Shown: positions 45,745 to 58,480 of the stretch, one piece after another
Layout of the letters: every line of letters starts with the position of its first letter
How positions within the stretch are numbered: position 1 is the stretch's first letter
Source: Steinernema hermaphroditum
Taxonomy: Eukaryota > Nematoda > Chromadorea > Rhabditida > Steinernematidae
Reading direction: 5' to 3'
Assembly (NCBI GenBank): GCA_030435675.1
Contig: CM059623.1
Span: forward strand, 9,016,012 to 9,080,011
DNA: 64,000 nt
Notes under the pieces: generated by a model
What the model was told of the DNA's origin: nothing
Seen by the model: the letters and a program-made list of their open reading frames with translations, nothing else
Database searches by the model: none
Program-made: the position numbers and the translations under genes

Positions 45745-46985
45745 CGGAAGTATGTCTACATGTCTACTGGAATAAGAAGGTTTCGATTTGTGCACAAATA
45801 GCACCGCTCTGTCTACTTCGAATCTCAACACTTTAGGATCCACAGCAATCAAGGAGTATTTCGCTTCCACTGAGCCTTGCGAAACCCTATTATCGTACCG
45901 TTCCCCCGTTGTCCATCGAGAACACACACCTAATGTGGCACATTTATTACCTCATTCTTGGAATATTCCGCAATTTGATAGCATTGTTGCCGCGAGGACG
46001 TCATAGTGTGGAGCTACGTGACCCACGAAATGACTTTTGGGTCGATGACGCACATCCTTTTGTTTTCCGCGAAGAGGGATCCAGTTTGTGTGCATACCTA
46101 GGTGACCCTCGCCCCTGCGATGCACACTACAGTTCCTCAGATTAGGTCTGCTCGCAAAACGAAGTGACTCCTCTCCATCAACTATGCATTAAGTTCTGTT
46201 TTGCAGCATGCCTAACCAGATGTCTTCGTGTTGTTGCAGCCGTTCCCTTCCGCTTCCCTCGCGCAACCAAACATCGCCTCTCATCGCCATAATCACTCCC
46301 TAATGCAATCACACCCGCCCGATTGTTTTCTTCGGCCCTCGGGCGTCCGATCTCGTCTAAACAAACAGACGTCTCACGCCCCAATCGCCTCAGGACGCAA
46401 TCGTCTCCCCTGGAACTACACCATATCTCCCCAGTCGTCCTTCGTGCTGTGGCGTCTCCTTTTCATTTCCCCGACACTCATCGGGAAACTGAGTAATTAG
46501 TCAGCGATTCGTCTACAGCATACTGTAGCCCCGATTGGACTTTTGACGGAGCACTAACTATTTACGTGGTCGTGAATAATTGCACTTTAGGAGTGCGGCC
46601 TTGAGTTGAATGGAGTGTTTTGAGAGTCTCATGAATGGTGGAAGAATGGAGGGAGGGCCGAAGTACTTTCTTCGCGGGACCATGTCCTTCCTCAATAGAA
46701 TCTAGGGTTTCGGTTCTTGCAGCGAAGTCCTTTCTATTTACCGCCTGCTATCGGTTAGTCCTAAAATCTCTTTACGACTATCGATTATGGGCAAAAGTCC
46801 GAGAAATATTTCTCGGAATAACAGGGAAAGTGGACAAAGAAGGAAGAAGCTGCTGGCTGACCAAGTTGGCCAAGCAGTCCCCTGCTAGGCTGTGTGTGAT
46901 CTCCAGTTAAGATAAGGGGGGGAGTCAGAAGAACAAAGAGTTAGTCACTTGTTTTTATTTTTCTCTCGAGGACGAATTATTATGT

Positions 46986-47230
46986 CGAGAAGTTTTTGTT
47001 TTGACTTCGAAGTGAATTATTTCTCTGTGCGTCAGAGGCCAATTAGGGCGGCTCCGATGATGAGATTCTCTCCGAACGTCATTCTGCGACAGTTACCTAC
47101 ACGAGTTGCCTCCAAAACACCGATTAGACCACCTGAGATGTCTCTCTCCGATTCCCTACCGTATTCCACAAGAGATCAGGAATCTAACAACAGATGAAAG
47201 TGCAGGCCTAGCACCTAGTGGACTAATTGA
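46986..47230 (+). repeat. dispersed ~240-bp repeat, copy 1
   Basis: This segment recurs in reverse orientation at about 54708-54950 with very high identity. It runs from TTTTGACTTCGAAGTG to CTAGTGGACTAATT. A short frame in each copy gives the same peptide (RPIRAAPMMRFSPN), which reflects the DNA duplication. Confidence 0.85.
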
Positions 47231-47358
47231 AGACCTCTAGGGCCACTTTCTGCTTGCTTCTGGGGGCGTTGATCACCCGATTCGCTCTCTTGCGAATCAA
47301 AAACATTTCTTTCCAATTAGTTCCGCGGCCTACTCATTCCATTTGGCAAATTAAGATT

Positions 47359-47889
47359 TCAGCCACTTCCACGCGTCGTCTGATCTCGTTCATCCCATAA
47401 TAGAATGTGGAATGAGGTGCCCGATGGGAGGCGAAGGGAGGATTTGCGAGTAATCCCTCCAGAGAGGTGCCGTCGCTTCGTTTTCCGAAGCCGCAGAGCC
47501 TCAAGAGCCCTTCGGACCGTCTTCCTCTCGCGCAACGACGTGAGTTGTTGCAGTTTCCGGATAATCCTAAGACGGATCCACCTCTCCTGGAAGCCAGTGA
47601 TGTGTCTCTGCACCTCTTCCTCCCCAAACATCTTCTTCTCAATGGAATCTGTCGCCCTTTGTGGGGATGATTCTACGTCACTGCACTTGTAGATGACCAC
47701 GATTGGGCGCGACCCCTCCTTCACCTCATTAGCCAGCTCCACGCCTGTTTTTTGCCCCGAATTGGCCCTATTTTTGTTTTGGACGATGTAGCAAACAGTC
47801 TGCGGCTTTGTTTCACTGACGCTTTTCCCAGTACCGTCCACAGCGCTAGGACCACCCTCTGGGAACAGCTCGTTGGACTCGTTTTGCAT
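47359..47889 (-). CDS. candidate single-exon gene, unknown
   Basis: A 176-codon open frame, the longest in the gene-poor region. It has mixed composition in its first half (VCYIVQNKNRANSGQK, RPIVVIYKCSDVES) and a strongly basic helical second half (IRLRIIRKLQQLTSLRERK, ALEALRLRKTKRRHL). No family is recognised, no splice sites are needed, and no poly(A) signal is evident. It may be a lineage-specific gene or a chance frame. Confidence 0.33.
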   Translation of the reverse strand: MQNESNELFPEGGPSAVDGTGKSVSETKPQTVCYIVQNKNRANSGQKTGVELANEVKEGSRPIVVIYKCSDVESSPQRATDSIEKKMFGEEEVQRHITGFQERWIRLRIIRKLQQLTSLRERKTVRRALEALRLRKTKRRHLSGGITRKSSLRLPSGTSFHILLWDERDQTTRGSG

Positions 47890-50800
47890 GACACAACAGA
47901 GTCACAGATCTCAAATGTGTCATTAGGAAAGATCGCGCTTAGTAATTTGTGACTTTTGTGGCCACAGTGATACACTAAAGTGCCTCTGACTCTATGATTC
48001 ACAAATACAAAACGGCCAATTTATCCGTTTAGGACCGTCGATCTCTCCATCAGGGTCTTTTAGGCGTGTCCGCCATTCAATCTTTTAGAAATATCTCTAG
48101 GCCATCCAACGTAATCTTTGAGTCCTTCTTGTTTATTTACATTATCCTCAGTTCAATACATTTTAAATTTCCGTTTTGTTTAGTATCCGCTCAGGGCCAT
48201 CAATTCCGCGGCGGCGCCCCGGGCGTCGAGCGGCTCCTTTGAAACCGAATACACTCCCGTGCTGTTTTATATGTTTGGCATGGAGATATCGGATTTCCCG
48301 CCCCTCAGACCTCTTTATTCCCTAAAAGACCCTTAATCGACTCCGAAACGCTTCGCGGCACATAAAAGCTCTTTTCCGAAGTGGTGGCTTACACCTTCTC
48401 AGCTCAGCCCTAGATGACTAAGCCGAAGACCACCCGCCCTGCTAGGTTGAGGTTGTTTTTGCGCGCAAGAGGAAGTTGGCGTTTTCGAATTAAATATTAA
48501 GGCGCTTGTGCGGATGGGGCTTTATTCCTCGACGATTACGGTAGCCTGGAATTAGTGATCTGTCGAGGCAGTAGACACCCTTAGCCTCATTTTACTTCTG
48601 CTCCAGCCCGATCCGGCTATCTTTGCTTTGTGTTTTCGAGCGACTCCTCGAAGGAGATAATGCAAGACGATACCGCCGCGTCTCGCGCACTCTTCTCATC
48701 CCACAAGGACCGAGAGTCTCCTCAGGGTTCCATCGATCATTAGCTTCTATGACTTCGCACTTTTTCGATATCCCTATCTTCTCTGATGCCACAAAGAACG
48801 ATTCCCATCCAATACAGTACCCCCTACGCGATCTCTGGTTAAAGGACCGATGCCTACTTTTCTCAAACACGCGCAAAAACAGTTTTACGGTCTCTCCTAA
48901 GATCTCTTTTAGTGTGTTTGTTTTGCTTCACTTTCTTGTCACCCCTGCAATCGATGTTTCGAGTCAATTTGGAAGCGCCAGATCCAGTTTCGATCGTTTA
49001 AGTGCATTTCCTCAAAGCTGCAAAGCTCTTTATTTTGTTTTCTCAAGTTATCCGAAGAAGAAGGTCCTTCTTATCTCTGTTTTCCTCTCTTCATTCATCC
49101 TCTTCTTCTTCGTTTTGCAGCCGATCGCCCTTTGAAGGGGAATCTGTAGTTTGTTTCTCGAGTATTTACCGTACTCCCGATGAAGAACGTGCACCTTTCT
49201 TCTTGTGTCCACTTTCTCTGTCTATGGAACCCTTGGAGGTCTTTTCTGTCGTCCTCAGGGGGCTTAAGTCCAATAAATTCCTTTTACCTTAGATAATGAT
49301 AGTCTCACTTCGTGGCTGACTAAGGTGGTCTCTTTCTCTTTCCTTTGTCATCCCTGCAGACGAAGTTTCTTGAGAGGACGTCGCCCCGGGTACGGTACCT
49401 CTGTCCCATTAACTCGGGTCGTGTCGCGATGCCCACATGGCCTTATCCCCCGTTTAATCTCCACTCCACTATTTTCCATCCCAAATTGCCCCGGACAAAG
49501 CCTTCCAATTCGCGTCCGAATCCCTCGCGTGCAAAACAAAAGGAAGTGTTTTGCCCCGCGGGGAACGCACCTCCGGCATCGCCACGACCCCCGACTTCTT
49601 CGGATTCCTCGTGCAGAGGCTAATTAGCGCGCTGACTCAACCTCATTAGGCGTGGACTGCACACGGAAGGGACAATGCCTGGAAAGAGGCGCCTCTCAAA
49701 AGACGCCAACTTCGTCGGAAACGCGGTGACGTCGGAAGAGGCGAAGAAGCCGAAAACAAAGCGGAGAGATGGAGTATCGGAGACTCCGGAGGCGCAAGAC
49801 GCTTTGTGAGGCCGGAAGAGAGGCATTCTGACGGGGACCGCGTCAGGAATCCGTGGGGCTGTGCCTTAATGGAATCAGGCGGTAAAGGTTACACCTTGCA
49901 CAAGAGGTCTATTTCGGGGTAATGCAATGACACCCACGGCCAACTGGAGTCCACAGAGAAAGGAGCGCCAGTTCCGGTGAAGGTCTTCGCTGCAGCGCCA
50001 GGTTTCCAGCGCCGATGGATGGAGGCCTAGGAGGCTTTGTTTGCATTCATTTACGTTCCTTCTTATGTTCCTTTATACATCACTTTCCCATCTGTAAAAT
50101 GTGAAATTTGTGAAAGCTTCAAGAACGAGTCTAATCTCACGAGCAAGAGCACTAACGTGGCAAAAAAACACAAAAGTTCTCATGTCCTGTCAATAATAAA
50201 AACATTTAAATCTTTTTTTGACTTTGTGGGAAGACTTGTGAAAATAAGAATATCCAACATCGCCGTCTATGCGTGCGTTTGAAATGCCTGTTCATATTTT
50301 AGAATTCCAGAGCTCAAGTGAGGATATTCCCCAACATCAGGGAACACCCTCTGTGCTCGACCTCCTCCTGCTCCTTTAGGGTGCGCCGGCTACATATTGA
50401 CCTTATGTCGACAGCATAGTGGCCTCGTCCTGAACGGATTTATCAACGTCACTTTTTCTATTTTCGCGTCGACAGACGGGGAAGCCACTAATCCGTGGGC
50501 TGTGGGAATCTGTGGTTTGTTAGCTGATTTTTGACTCACAAGAGTTCGTAGGCAGAATTCCACCGAAGTTGGGATCAGATCTCACCATGTGACGGCCCTC
50601 TTCGCCTCTCCTCCAAGTTAATTCCCCGACTTCTTTGAGGAGTCCTCTGCGGACCGTTCGAAATACCACAAAGGAGAGGGGATATTAGCATTCTTCCTCC
50701 GCCGCCGCGATGTCCTCGACGCCCCAAATGTCAGGTCTACTTGTGGACCCGCATTAATTGCCCTCCTTCACAAAGGGGATCCGTCCCAACGACAAGAAAA

Positions 50801-53800
50801 CAAAGCTGTTTAGACAGACGACGCTTTTTTGATTCGAAGTTTAATTAGGTCAATCTAAGTGGACGGCCATCCTCTGTGATTAGGCTCTAAGGCCTGGACT
50901 CTGAACGGACTCCGAAGGCTCTGAGCGGAAACCTCAAATCAGAGTCGACCTTTTGTTTGTGCCCGAGGCCTTCCGCCTTACCTCCGTTTGTTTTGAAGCG
51001 ATTCAGAAGAGCAATTGCTCGCCAATCAACTGACTCATCTTCTTCTCCTTCTCCGGAGCAGAGCGGGTTCGTGGGGACCTCTCAGGCACCCACTTTCACA
51101 TGTACGATACCGGGAATCCACCTTTCGTTGAAGCTAGTGTGGAACTGAAATCTGTGATCCTTCTACGCATAAAGGTGCTCTTCAGTGTCTTTTTGAGGAC
51201 AGCTTCGGACTCGAAGGGCAAAGTTCAACTTTGTTGTGCGTTGGGGAATACAAATTCTAACGGCAGCCTTGTTTTCGAAACGTTTGTTTGTGCTTTTGCA
51301 ACGTTTTCATCCCCCCGAAAAGACTCTCTTTCCTACTGACTTCTGCTCTCTACCATGACGAAGAGGCATTCATTTCGAATTCTTCGAATTCACCCATTGT
51401 GGGTTTTGACTTCTGATCCACGTATGCATACTCTAATCATCGAATTAGCACGAATCCACTGGTGGTCACGCGAGGGGCTCCAAGCTGAAAAGCGGGTCGT
51501 TCCACAGGCTCAGATTTCGGAGAGTACGTGATATGCTCTCGGCCCACATATTTTCGGCGAAATCCACGTTTCACAATATCAAATTTGCGCTAAACTTCGT
51601 TACTTTCTCGATTGACCTCGTCGCTCATAAATAAACCCACCTGTCTGTAGACGTCGAAGTTTGCGTCAAAACATAAGTTTCCCCGACTTCCTCCTTGGCT
51701 AATTACCTTGTACCTGCCTTGTTTCGACTAATCAGGATTATCAGATTAGAGGGCTTGGAAGGCGGTCTCCCGATTCACGACTATAAAGCCCTTAGATTTG
51801 TTCTCTCGTGTCCGTTTGAGATTCATTTCGATGTCAAGAAGGAGTAATGCTATCCTTCTCTGTAGAACTTAGGCACTTAGGCTCGGATTTCGGACTTCTT
51901 CTTACCGTACCACTTCGATGGGCCTGCTTCTCCAGTCACCCACTGATCGACCTCAGGGACTCCGGTCCAGAAGTCGCCCTCGCGTCGGCGTGGGAACCCC
52001 GACAGAAGCACTTTTGTTTTCAGGAATGCGCATAGGTCAGCCTCGGTTTTTTACTCGCCGCCCTGAGGGCCGTGTGAATCATTGCGTAAACGCGTCCCGG
52101 GAACTGCCGTGACCGACGGTCTTATATTTCTCCAGAAGTCATTTTTCACGACCGCGGGCTTCGTTAATTCGGCGCGCCGTGTTTTCCCCGCCGCGCCTCA
52201 TCTGTTATGCGGTGGACGTTTTCATCCACAAATTAGAGGCGACTTTTAAAAGGATCAATCTCGTGGCGCGCCGGCCTCGGGGCTAATTACCATCGGAGGC
52301 GAAGGCAGGTGAGTATCGATCCCGGGAAGATCGAGAGGAGCTTCGTCTGAATCCCTCCAGGTGCGCCTCGGGGGACCCTAATTGGAGGCGCCGTCGGAGG
52401 CGTCGTCATAGGGACTCATCCGCGGAGGAGAGACTCAAGCGCCCTCCGATCCTTCCGGTTGTCCCCAGTGGAGTCATCTGCGCAGGTCTGACCTTCTGCA
52501 GGTATTTTTAGAGAGATCTTGTAGTTGTAAGCCCTCTTTGTAGCGATTCATAAGTCGGATTGTAGCCAATCGGCTTCTTGCTGGCTATTTTCCATTCAGA
52601 ATCGCTCCAAATTCCGTGAATAAGTCACGATGTTATTAGGGAGAACAACCTCCTATCGAATGAAATATTCATTCCAGTGAGAAAAGTGAGATATTCTCAG
52701 TACCGCCAATCGGTCAACCCTCAAAACCTCTGGTAAATCTCGGCCTTCGATCTTTTGGATCGAGCTGAAGATTGAGGAACCTCTGTGTTTATTGGATTCT
52801 CCGACGACGGAACTTCCTCGTGTGAGCACTTTCGCCGGATCAGTGGACGGTGGCGCCACCCACGCCACCACACTAATTACAGAGCGATATTTGCCATTTC
52901 AAGGTCCACTGATTCGATCGAAAACAAAAACAAGAAATCAGGAAATGAGAAGGTTTTGGCGCTGACAATGGACCTGAGTCACTGAGTCTTCGGGGAAGAC
53001 GTCAGTCATTAGCGACTTCGATGTTGTTTTGAAACATCCGATCCGATTTGCAGTGATACGGTAGGATAAGAAGGTCGTGACTTCCATAGGACTCATGTGG
53101 GCGACGGGCGTTTACCTGTTTTCCGGTGAGACGTTTCTTCTGAGGCGCCAATCAGAGATAATTGTCGGTCTCCTTGTTTTCGCTCTCTTGTTTTAAATAT
53201 TTCCACGAATTTCGATATTAAAAACAACGAGTGTAAAGCCCTTCCCAACAATGGATGACAAGGAAGCAGAGTCACTTTCTCGTGTAGCTTCGGTGTCCAA
53301 CCACGCAAACAGTTTTGACTCTGCCTTCTATTTAAGCCGCAAGGCAAACAGAAGAGTTGAAAACAACCCAGGAAAGGCCGTCATTCGCTAAAATCGGACT
53401 TCGTAACCTCCGATTCCGGGGGCCCTGTGTGCAGTATTTCGGTAAAGTTGTTTTCGCGCATAGGAACGCATAGAAAATTCCAGTGACGTAGGACTTTTGC
53501 GAATGTTTCCCAGCTGAAAGTTGGGATTTGATCAAAAATATCTCTCTTCTTTGAAGTTAGAACTCATTTGCTCCGCGGAAAAGTACTTGGACTACAGTAT
53601 TTTAACGTAGTTTAACATATAGTGGGATGTCAATGCTTCTTGTGCTCTTACCGTACTTCCTTCACAGAACCCTGTCCTCACTGTTCCAACTACCGTAATT
53701 TAATAATCTAATTCTAATTCGTTTCAATTCAATCATGAACTGAATCTCTGTGAAGACAAGTCGATTTGGCGATTGAATTCACAATTTTGTCGTTTTTAAG

Positions 53801-55941
53801 TACAAGTCCGAGTCCTACCACGCAAATCACTACATTCGCTTTGAAGTAAATGGATATTTGAACTTGACAGTGCCATAAGGACATCAGAAAAGATCCGAAA
53901 AATTAAGCTTTGAGAGTTCTTGACGAACTGGTTCGGGTCTTAGCTGTTCCGTGTTGATGTTTTGTTGATGTTGATAGCACCTCTCACAAATGAGGGCTTT
54001 ATACAGAGGGTGATCTCCCGGTGTTCGATGTTAAATGAGCGACTTCTACAGTCCTTGTTTTCTGCAATTTGAGTGTAGCCTGTAGCCATCTGCAACACTC
54101 CTTCCCACGTTGTGTGTTCCCGAGGACAAACGAGAAGTGAACGCCCTGTGTCACTACCCTTGTTCCGGCATTGTATCTAAAGTGCACCGCGTTACCATGG
54201 AATATTTCATGTTTCGCCATTTGTCACTGTCACTCCCCAGATCCGTTTATCTCCTATCGCTCCCGAGCGCTCTCCTGAAAGCGATTGATCGGCGTCTCCC
54301 CGTGACCTCAAATGCAAAATTAATTTCTCAAAGTGCCACCTTTCTCTCGAAACTCCTTTGTTATCGCCAAATTTAATGAATTTGAAAGGCATAACTACGA
54401 ACTTGAGTCACGATGTTTCCCACTTGGGCACTCCTAACTCGTTCAATTTCTCTGGAATCTCTCGGTTGTCAGTTGTGGCGCGTTCCGAAATGACGAGAAG
54501 TTGACGCAATTAATGAATAGCGAACGTGGTCTTCTCCTCCTCCTTCCATAATTAATTCGTCTTCTTAGGAGTGCTCCCCACAAACGCACTCGTCCCCCCA
54601 ACCACCAAACCACGCTCGTTTAATTAGATCACGAGCGCCTGCACCCCTGAAGGCCCGAAACGACCCGAGCTGCAGCCCTGCCCCGAGATTCGTAATGTAC
54701 GCCGCCGAATTAGTCCACTAGGTGCTAGGCCTGCATTTTGAGTCTTCTGTCAGATTCTTGACCTCTTGTGGAATACGGTAGGGAATCGGAGAGAGACATC
54801 TCAGGTGGTCTAATCGGTGTTTTGGAGGCAACTCGTGTAGGTAACTGTCGCAGAATGACGTTCGGAGAGAATCTCATCATCGGAGCCGCCCTAATTGGCC
54901 TCTGACGCACAGAGAAATAATTCACTTCGAAGTCAAAACAAAGAGTTGCGATCCTGCGTCGATTCCGCGGAATCTCAGATTCTTCTTACACTTCTAGGAC
55001 ATCTAATAGCATTTCAGTCGCCCTCGGATATTGTCTCGGGACCCTTCTTGACGGCCTTTGAATTGGTTTTTTCGACTTTTGAAAGTTGGTGTCAAATGAT
55101 TCAATTCGGACGTCACGAGAACTTTCCTAAACAGGATAACTTGATTAAGGGAATGTTACCTAAAAAGAAGTGGTTTTTGGTTACTCACTCGTTCGCTCCA
55201 GGACCACTCTCTCTAATGGAAGTTCATTCCATTCGAAATGCTCTGAACTACACAAGAACCCATTGGGAAAGGTCGCCACCTTGCAAAAGTGTATTTTTTG
55301 ATCTCTCCTAACAGGGCCTTCTCACGAAAGTACGCCCACCGCCTCGAAAACTCTCTTTTTCGGAGGTCGTCGTTGTACTCCTGCTGTTGCTGATTTCAAA
55401 GGGTCGTTCATTCCATTTCCCGCAACGTCCGCGTGGGACCCCGCCAACACGTCCGTGCAGGACCACCCACAAGTGCCACTTTAGGGGTTCTCCATGCAAA
55501 TTCGTCCGAATCCGCTCGAATATGACGTGCCCAATTATCATTTATTATCTTCGCTCCCCTCACGCGCGTCTAATTTTCACGCTCAGCAATTATACGGTGC
55601 CGGCCCCGCCCCGCGATCGTGGCGGGACCGCAGCGGCGCTTCTGCCGCTTCCTCCCTCATTGTTCGCTTCGCGGCAGCGTCTCCGGAGGAGGGGGCGACG
55701 CCGATTCCGCCGAATCCGGCCTCACCTGCTGCATTCTCGGTGTGTTTTGCGTCTCGCGACGAAGTTATTAGGCCGTGAGCGGAGCTCCCTAAACGACTTA
55801 TTAGGGCTGTCAATTTCGGTGTTTTGATTTACTCGTATGTTTTCGCGTCGGGACGACGGAATTGGGCGCCTCTAAGCCCCGCTTCCCCTCGCCGGTTACT
55901 GTAGCGCCTCGAAGTTGCAGATGCCCCTTGTCTTCTAAGAC
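47890..55941. other. 8-kb gene desert upstream of a neuropeptide-type GPCR
   Basis: No convincing coding frame over 8 kb, in contrast to the dense remainder. It contains many TAATTA-core sites (for example near 49620, 50752, 50840, 51702, 52160, 52283, 54551, 54620), the second copy of the 240-bp repeat, and numerous TACCGTA heptamers. It is plausibly cis-regulatory sequence for the GPCR gene that starts at 55942. Confidence 0.5.
54708..54950 (-). repeat. dispersed ~240-bp repeat, copy 2 (inverted)
   Basis: Reverse complement of 46986-47230, 7.5 kb away. Differences are a handful of substitutions and small indels, so the duplication is recent. Confidence 0.85.
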
Positions 55942-58082
55942 ATGATGGCTGATTACGGTAGCTTGGAGGAGACAGCGCTGGGCGCCTACGATTACACCGA
56001 AGACATACGGTACCAGCTGATGAATGCGACGGAGGAGCAGCGCGCGGTGAGTCACCCTGAGAGGCGCGCACGCCTGACGGTCGCCCCTTCAGAATCTGCT
56101 CCTCGCACTGCGCGCCAAGATGGAGATAACCGACGTCCTGCCGCCGCCCAATCACGAGGATCTCCAGGTGCTCATCATGGCCGTCGCCTACATGCTCCTC
56201 TTCCTGCTCGGCACCTGCGGCAACGTCGCCGTCCTGACCACCATCTACCACGTGGTGGGAGCCCCGATCCCAAGAGCCCCTCTGACTACTTGCTTGCAGA
56301 TCCGGTCCCGGCGCGCTAACCTGGACAACACGCTCATCTACGTCATCGTCCTCTCCTGCGTCGACTTCGGCGTGTGCCTGTCGCTCCCCTTTACCGTAAT
56401 CGATCAGGTGGGTGCATGCCTGAAAACAAGTCGCCTCCGGCGCATTAATCATGCAAATCGGACATTACACGTTTCGCCGAATTTGGAAAACAAAATTCTG
56501 TGGATGAATAAAAGATGAATGCCTTCAGATCCTCGGCTTCTGGATGTTCGGCTCCGTGGTGTGCAAGCTGCACGCGGTGCTCGAGAATTTCGGCAAGATC
56601 CTTAGCGCCCTCATCCTCACCGCCATGAGCTTCGATCGCTACGCCGGAGTGTGTCACCCCCAGAAGAAGTGGCTCCGCTCCTCCTCGCTCGCCGTCTGCA
56701 TCCTCATCGGTTAGTTCTGCGCCGATCTTGACCAAAAGGGAGGACTCAGAGAGTTGCATGAGATTCCTAGGCTTCCCCTTAGCCCTTCGAAAGGGTGCAT
56801 CTAGGCCCCACAAGATCACAAAGATCACAGTCTCTCGTTCGAACGGGCCCCTCCTAACCTCGCCCGCAGACCTATCCACGCCCCCAAGAACTCCAGTGGC
56901 GTCTATTCTCGATGTTTTCCGTCGTGAATGTCGTGCATTCAACCAATTATCGAACGAAAGTTGTCGTTTCCCGTGGAATTAATCCGTAAATATCAATCGA
57001 GCGCGTTCCTCGAAAACATTCAATTTATGAAGGGGTACGGTAGCTCCTAATTTTAGGCCTGGCCGCATACGCGCTGGTCACGCTGTGTCCGCTGCTCTGG
57101 AGCTTCACGGCGCGCGAACTGGTGCTCTTCGAGAAGGAGACAGCACCCAACAAGGTCACCAGGATGCGCATCGAGAAGTGCACGATGGTGAACATCTCCT
57201 CTACCGTATTCACCATGTTCACCATCTACGAGTTCGTCCTCTGCTACTGCGTTCCCCTCTGTCTCGTCATCTTCTTCTACGCCACCCTACTGAGCCGTCT
57301 ACGGCAGCACGCCCGCCAGTTCAAGGTACCCCCCGTCCGGCACCGTAGCTCTACCGTAGTCTTCAGTCGAGCCACATCCCCCTGATGCGCATCTCGCTGT
57401 ACACGCTGGCGGTGGCCTGCTTCTACTTCCTCTGCTGGACGCCCTTTTGGGTGGCCACCGTCTTCGCCGTCTACCTGGAGTACTCGGGCGAGCAGGGCGA
57501 TACCGTACCCCCCGTCTTCGTCTACTTCATGTACTTCATCCACGCACTCCCCTTCACTAACTCCGCCGTCAACTGGATCCTCTACGGTAGGCGTCGTGGA
57601 AAGGGCCCCTCAGGCACGATCGTTTCAGGAGCCCTGAACGGCCAGCTGCAGCACCGCTACCGCGGCTACAAGAGCGAGGCGACGACGGCCTACGCCAACG
57701 GCACGGCGGCGCACCGCGAGGCGCCCTCCCGGCACACCCTCAACAACTCGGACCACCGAAGCAAAGCGGTACTCATTCCCTAAGGCAATCGCTCGCCCCA
57801 AGCCAACCTCACTTTTCGTTTTAGAACGCCTTCGCCGACGGGCCATCCACCTGCCTTCCGCTGCAGCGCGTCGATCCTCCCTCCACTACCGTAACCACCG
57901 TCAACGACGTCCTCTCCACGGCGCGTCGCGTCGCCAACGCCGCGCGGCCCTCCGGAGGCGCCGAAAGTTCGGACGAGAAGACGCCGCTGACCCAGGCTGA
58001 CCACTCGATGCGATTCGCCGAGACCTTCAACCTCGGCATGGACGCGAAGCTCTTCCAGGCGCACGAGCCCACCTACTTGTGA
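55942..58082 (+). CDS. rhodopsin-family neuropeptide GPCR (somatostatin/opioid/allatostatin-C-like)
   Basis: Eight exons (55942-56046, 56093-56254, 56300-56407, 56529-56709, 57057-57325, 57367-57586, 57629-57768, 57825-58082) encode 480 residues. The N-terminus is acidic and glycosylatable. TM1 has GTCGNVAVL. TM2 has IVLSCVDFG. The TM3 end is MSFDRYAGVCHP, a DRY motif. TM6 has YFLCWTPFW (CWxP). TM7 has NSAVNWILYG, an NPxxY variant with Val for Pro. The C-terminal tail is 130 residues and Ser/Thr-rich. TM6/TM7 and DRYAGVCHP place it near the somatostatin, opioid and allatostatin-C receptor group, as are several C. elegans NPR proteins. The ligand is unknown. Introns 56710-57056 and 56408-56528 are longer than average. 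AATAAA lies near 58144. Confidence 0.88.
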
Positions 58083-58480
58083 CCATGTTGTATTTCCGAC
58101 ACGCACCGTAATCCCATCGGGATAGAGATTGTATAGCTAACAGTGAATAAAAGCTTCCGGGTCTTGAGGAAAGAAACGTGGCTTAGGCCTGGCGTAGAAT
58201 GTCCGATTCTCAGAGCCTCAAGCGAAGGATCTTCCGGGAACCCACTCGCATCGTGTCAGATTTCACCTAACATCCTTTTACACGAGGAGGGAAAGTTGAG
58301 AGATTAAGGTTACCGCGGCGCGTCTCCTTTGACCGCTCAAGGAAATCCGTTGCAACAACTTCTCGTCGATCACCACACGCGATCGTAATCCGGATAATTC
58401 GATCGGATCGTCCCCTCGGGCGGAACGTACTTAAGCACCATCTTCGGACGTTCCCGCTCAATTCCCCCGCAGCGATCACG
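58083..58480. other. intergenic region
   Basis: Holds the GPCR 3' end and the upstream region of the Pro/Gln-rich gene. A CCCCGCAG acceptor lies 8 bases before the ATG at 58481. Nothing else seen. Confidence 0.5.

Larger units (their letters stand above)
44473..47358. other. gene-poor region with repeats
   Basis: No protein-like frame. It contains the foldback at 45546-45744 and the dispersed repeat at 46986-47230. TAATTA or AATTAG motifs are frequent. Confidence 0.5.

Noticed and set aside
48623..49135. 170-codon open frame in the gene desert
   Set aside because: Hydrophobic, Ser/Phe-rich translation from T-rich DNA, no splice or start context, no family resemblance.
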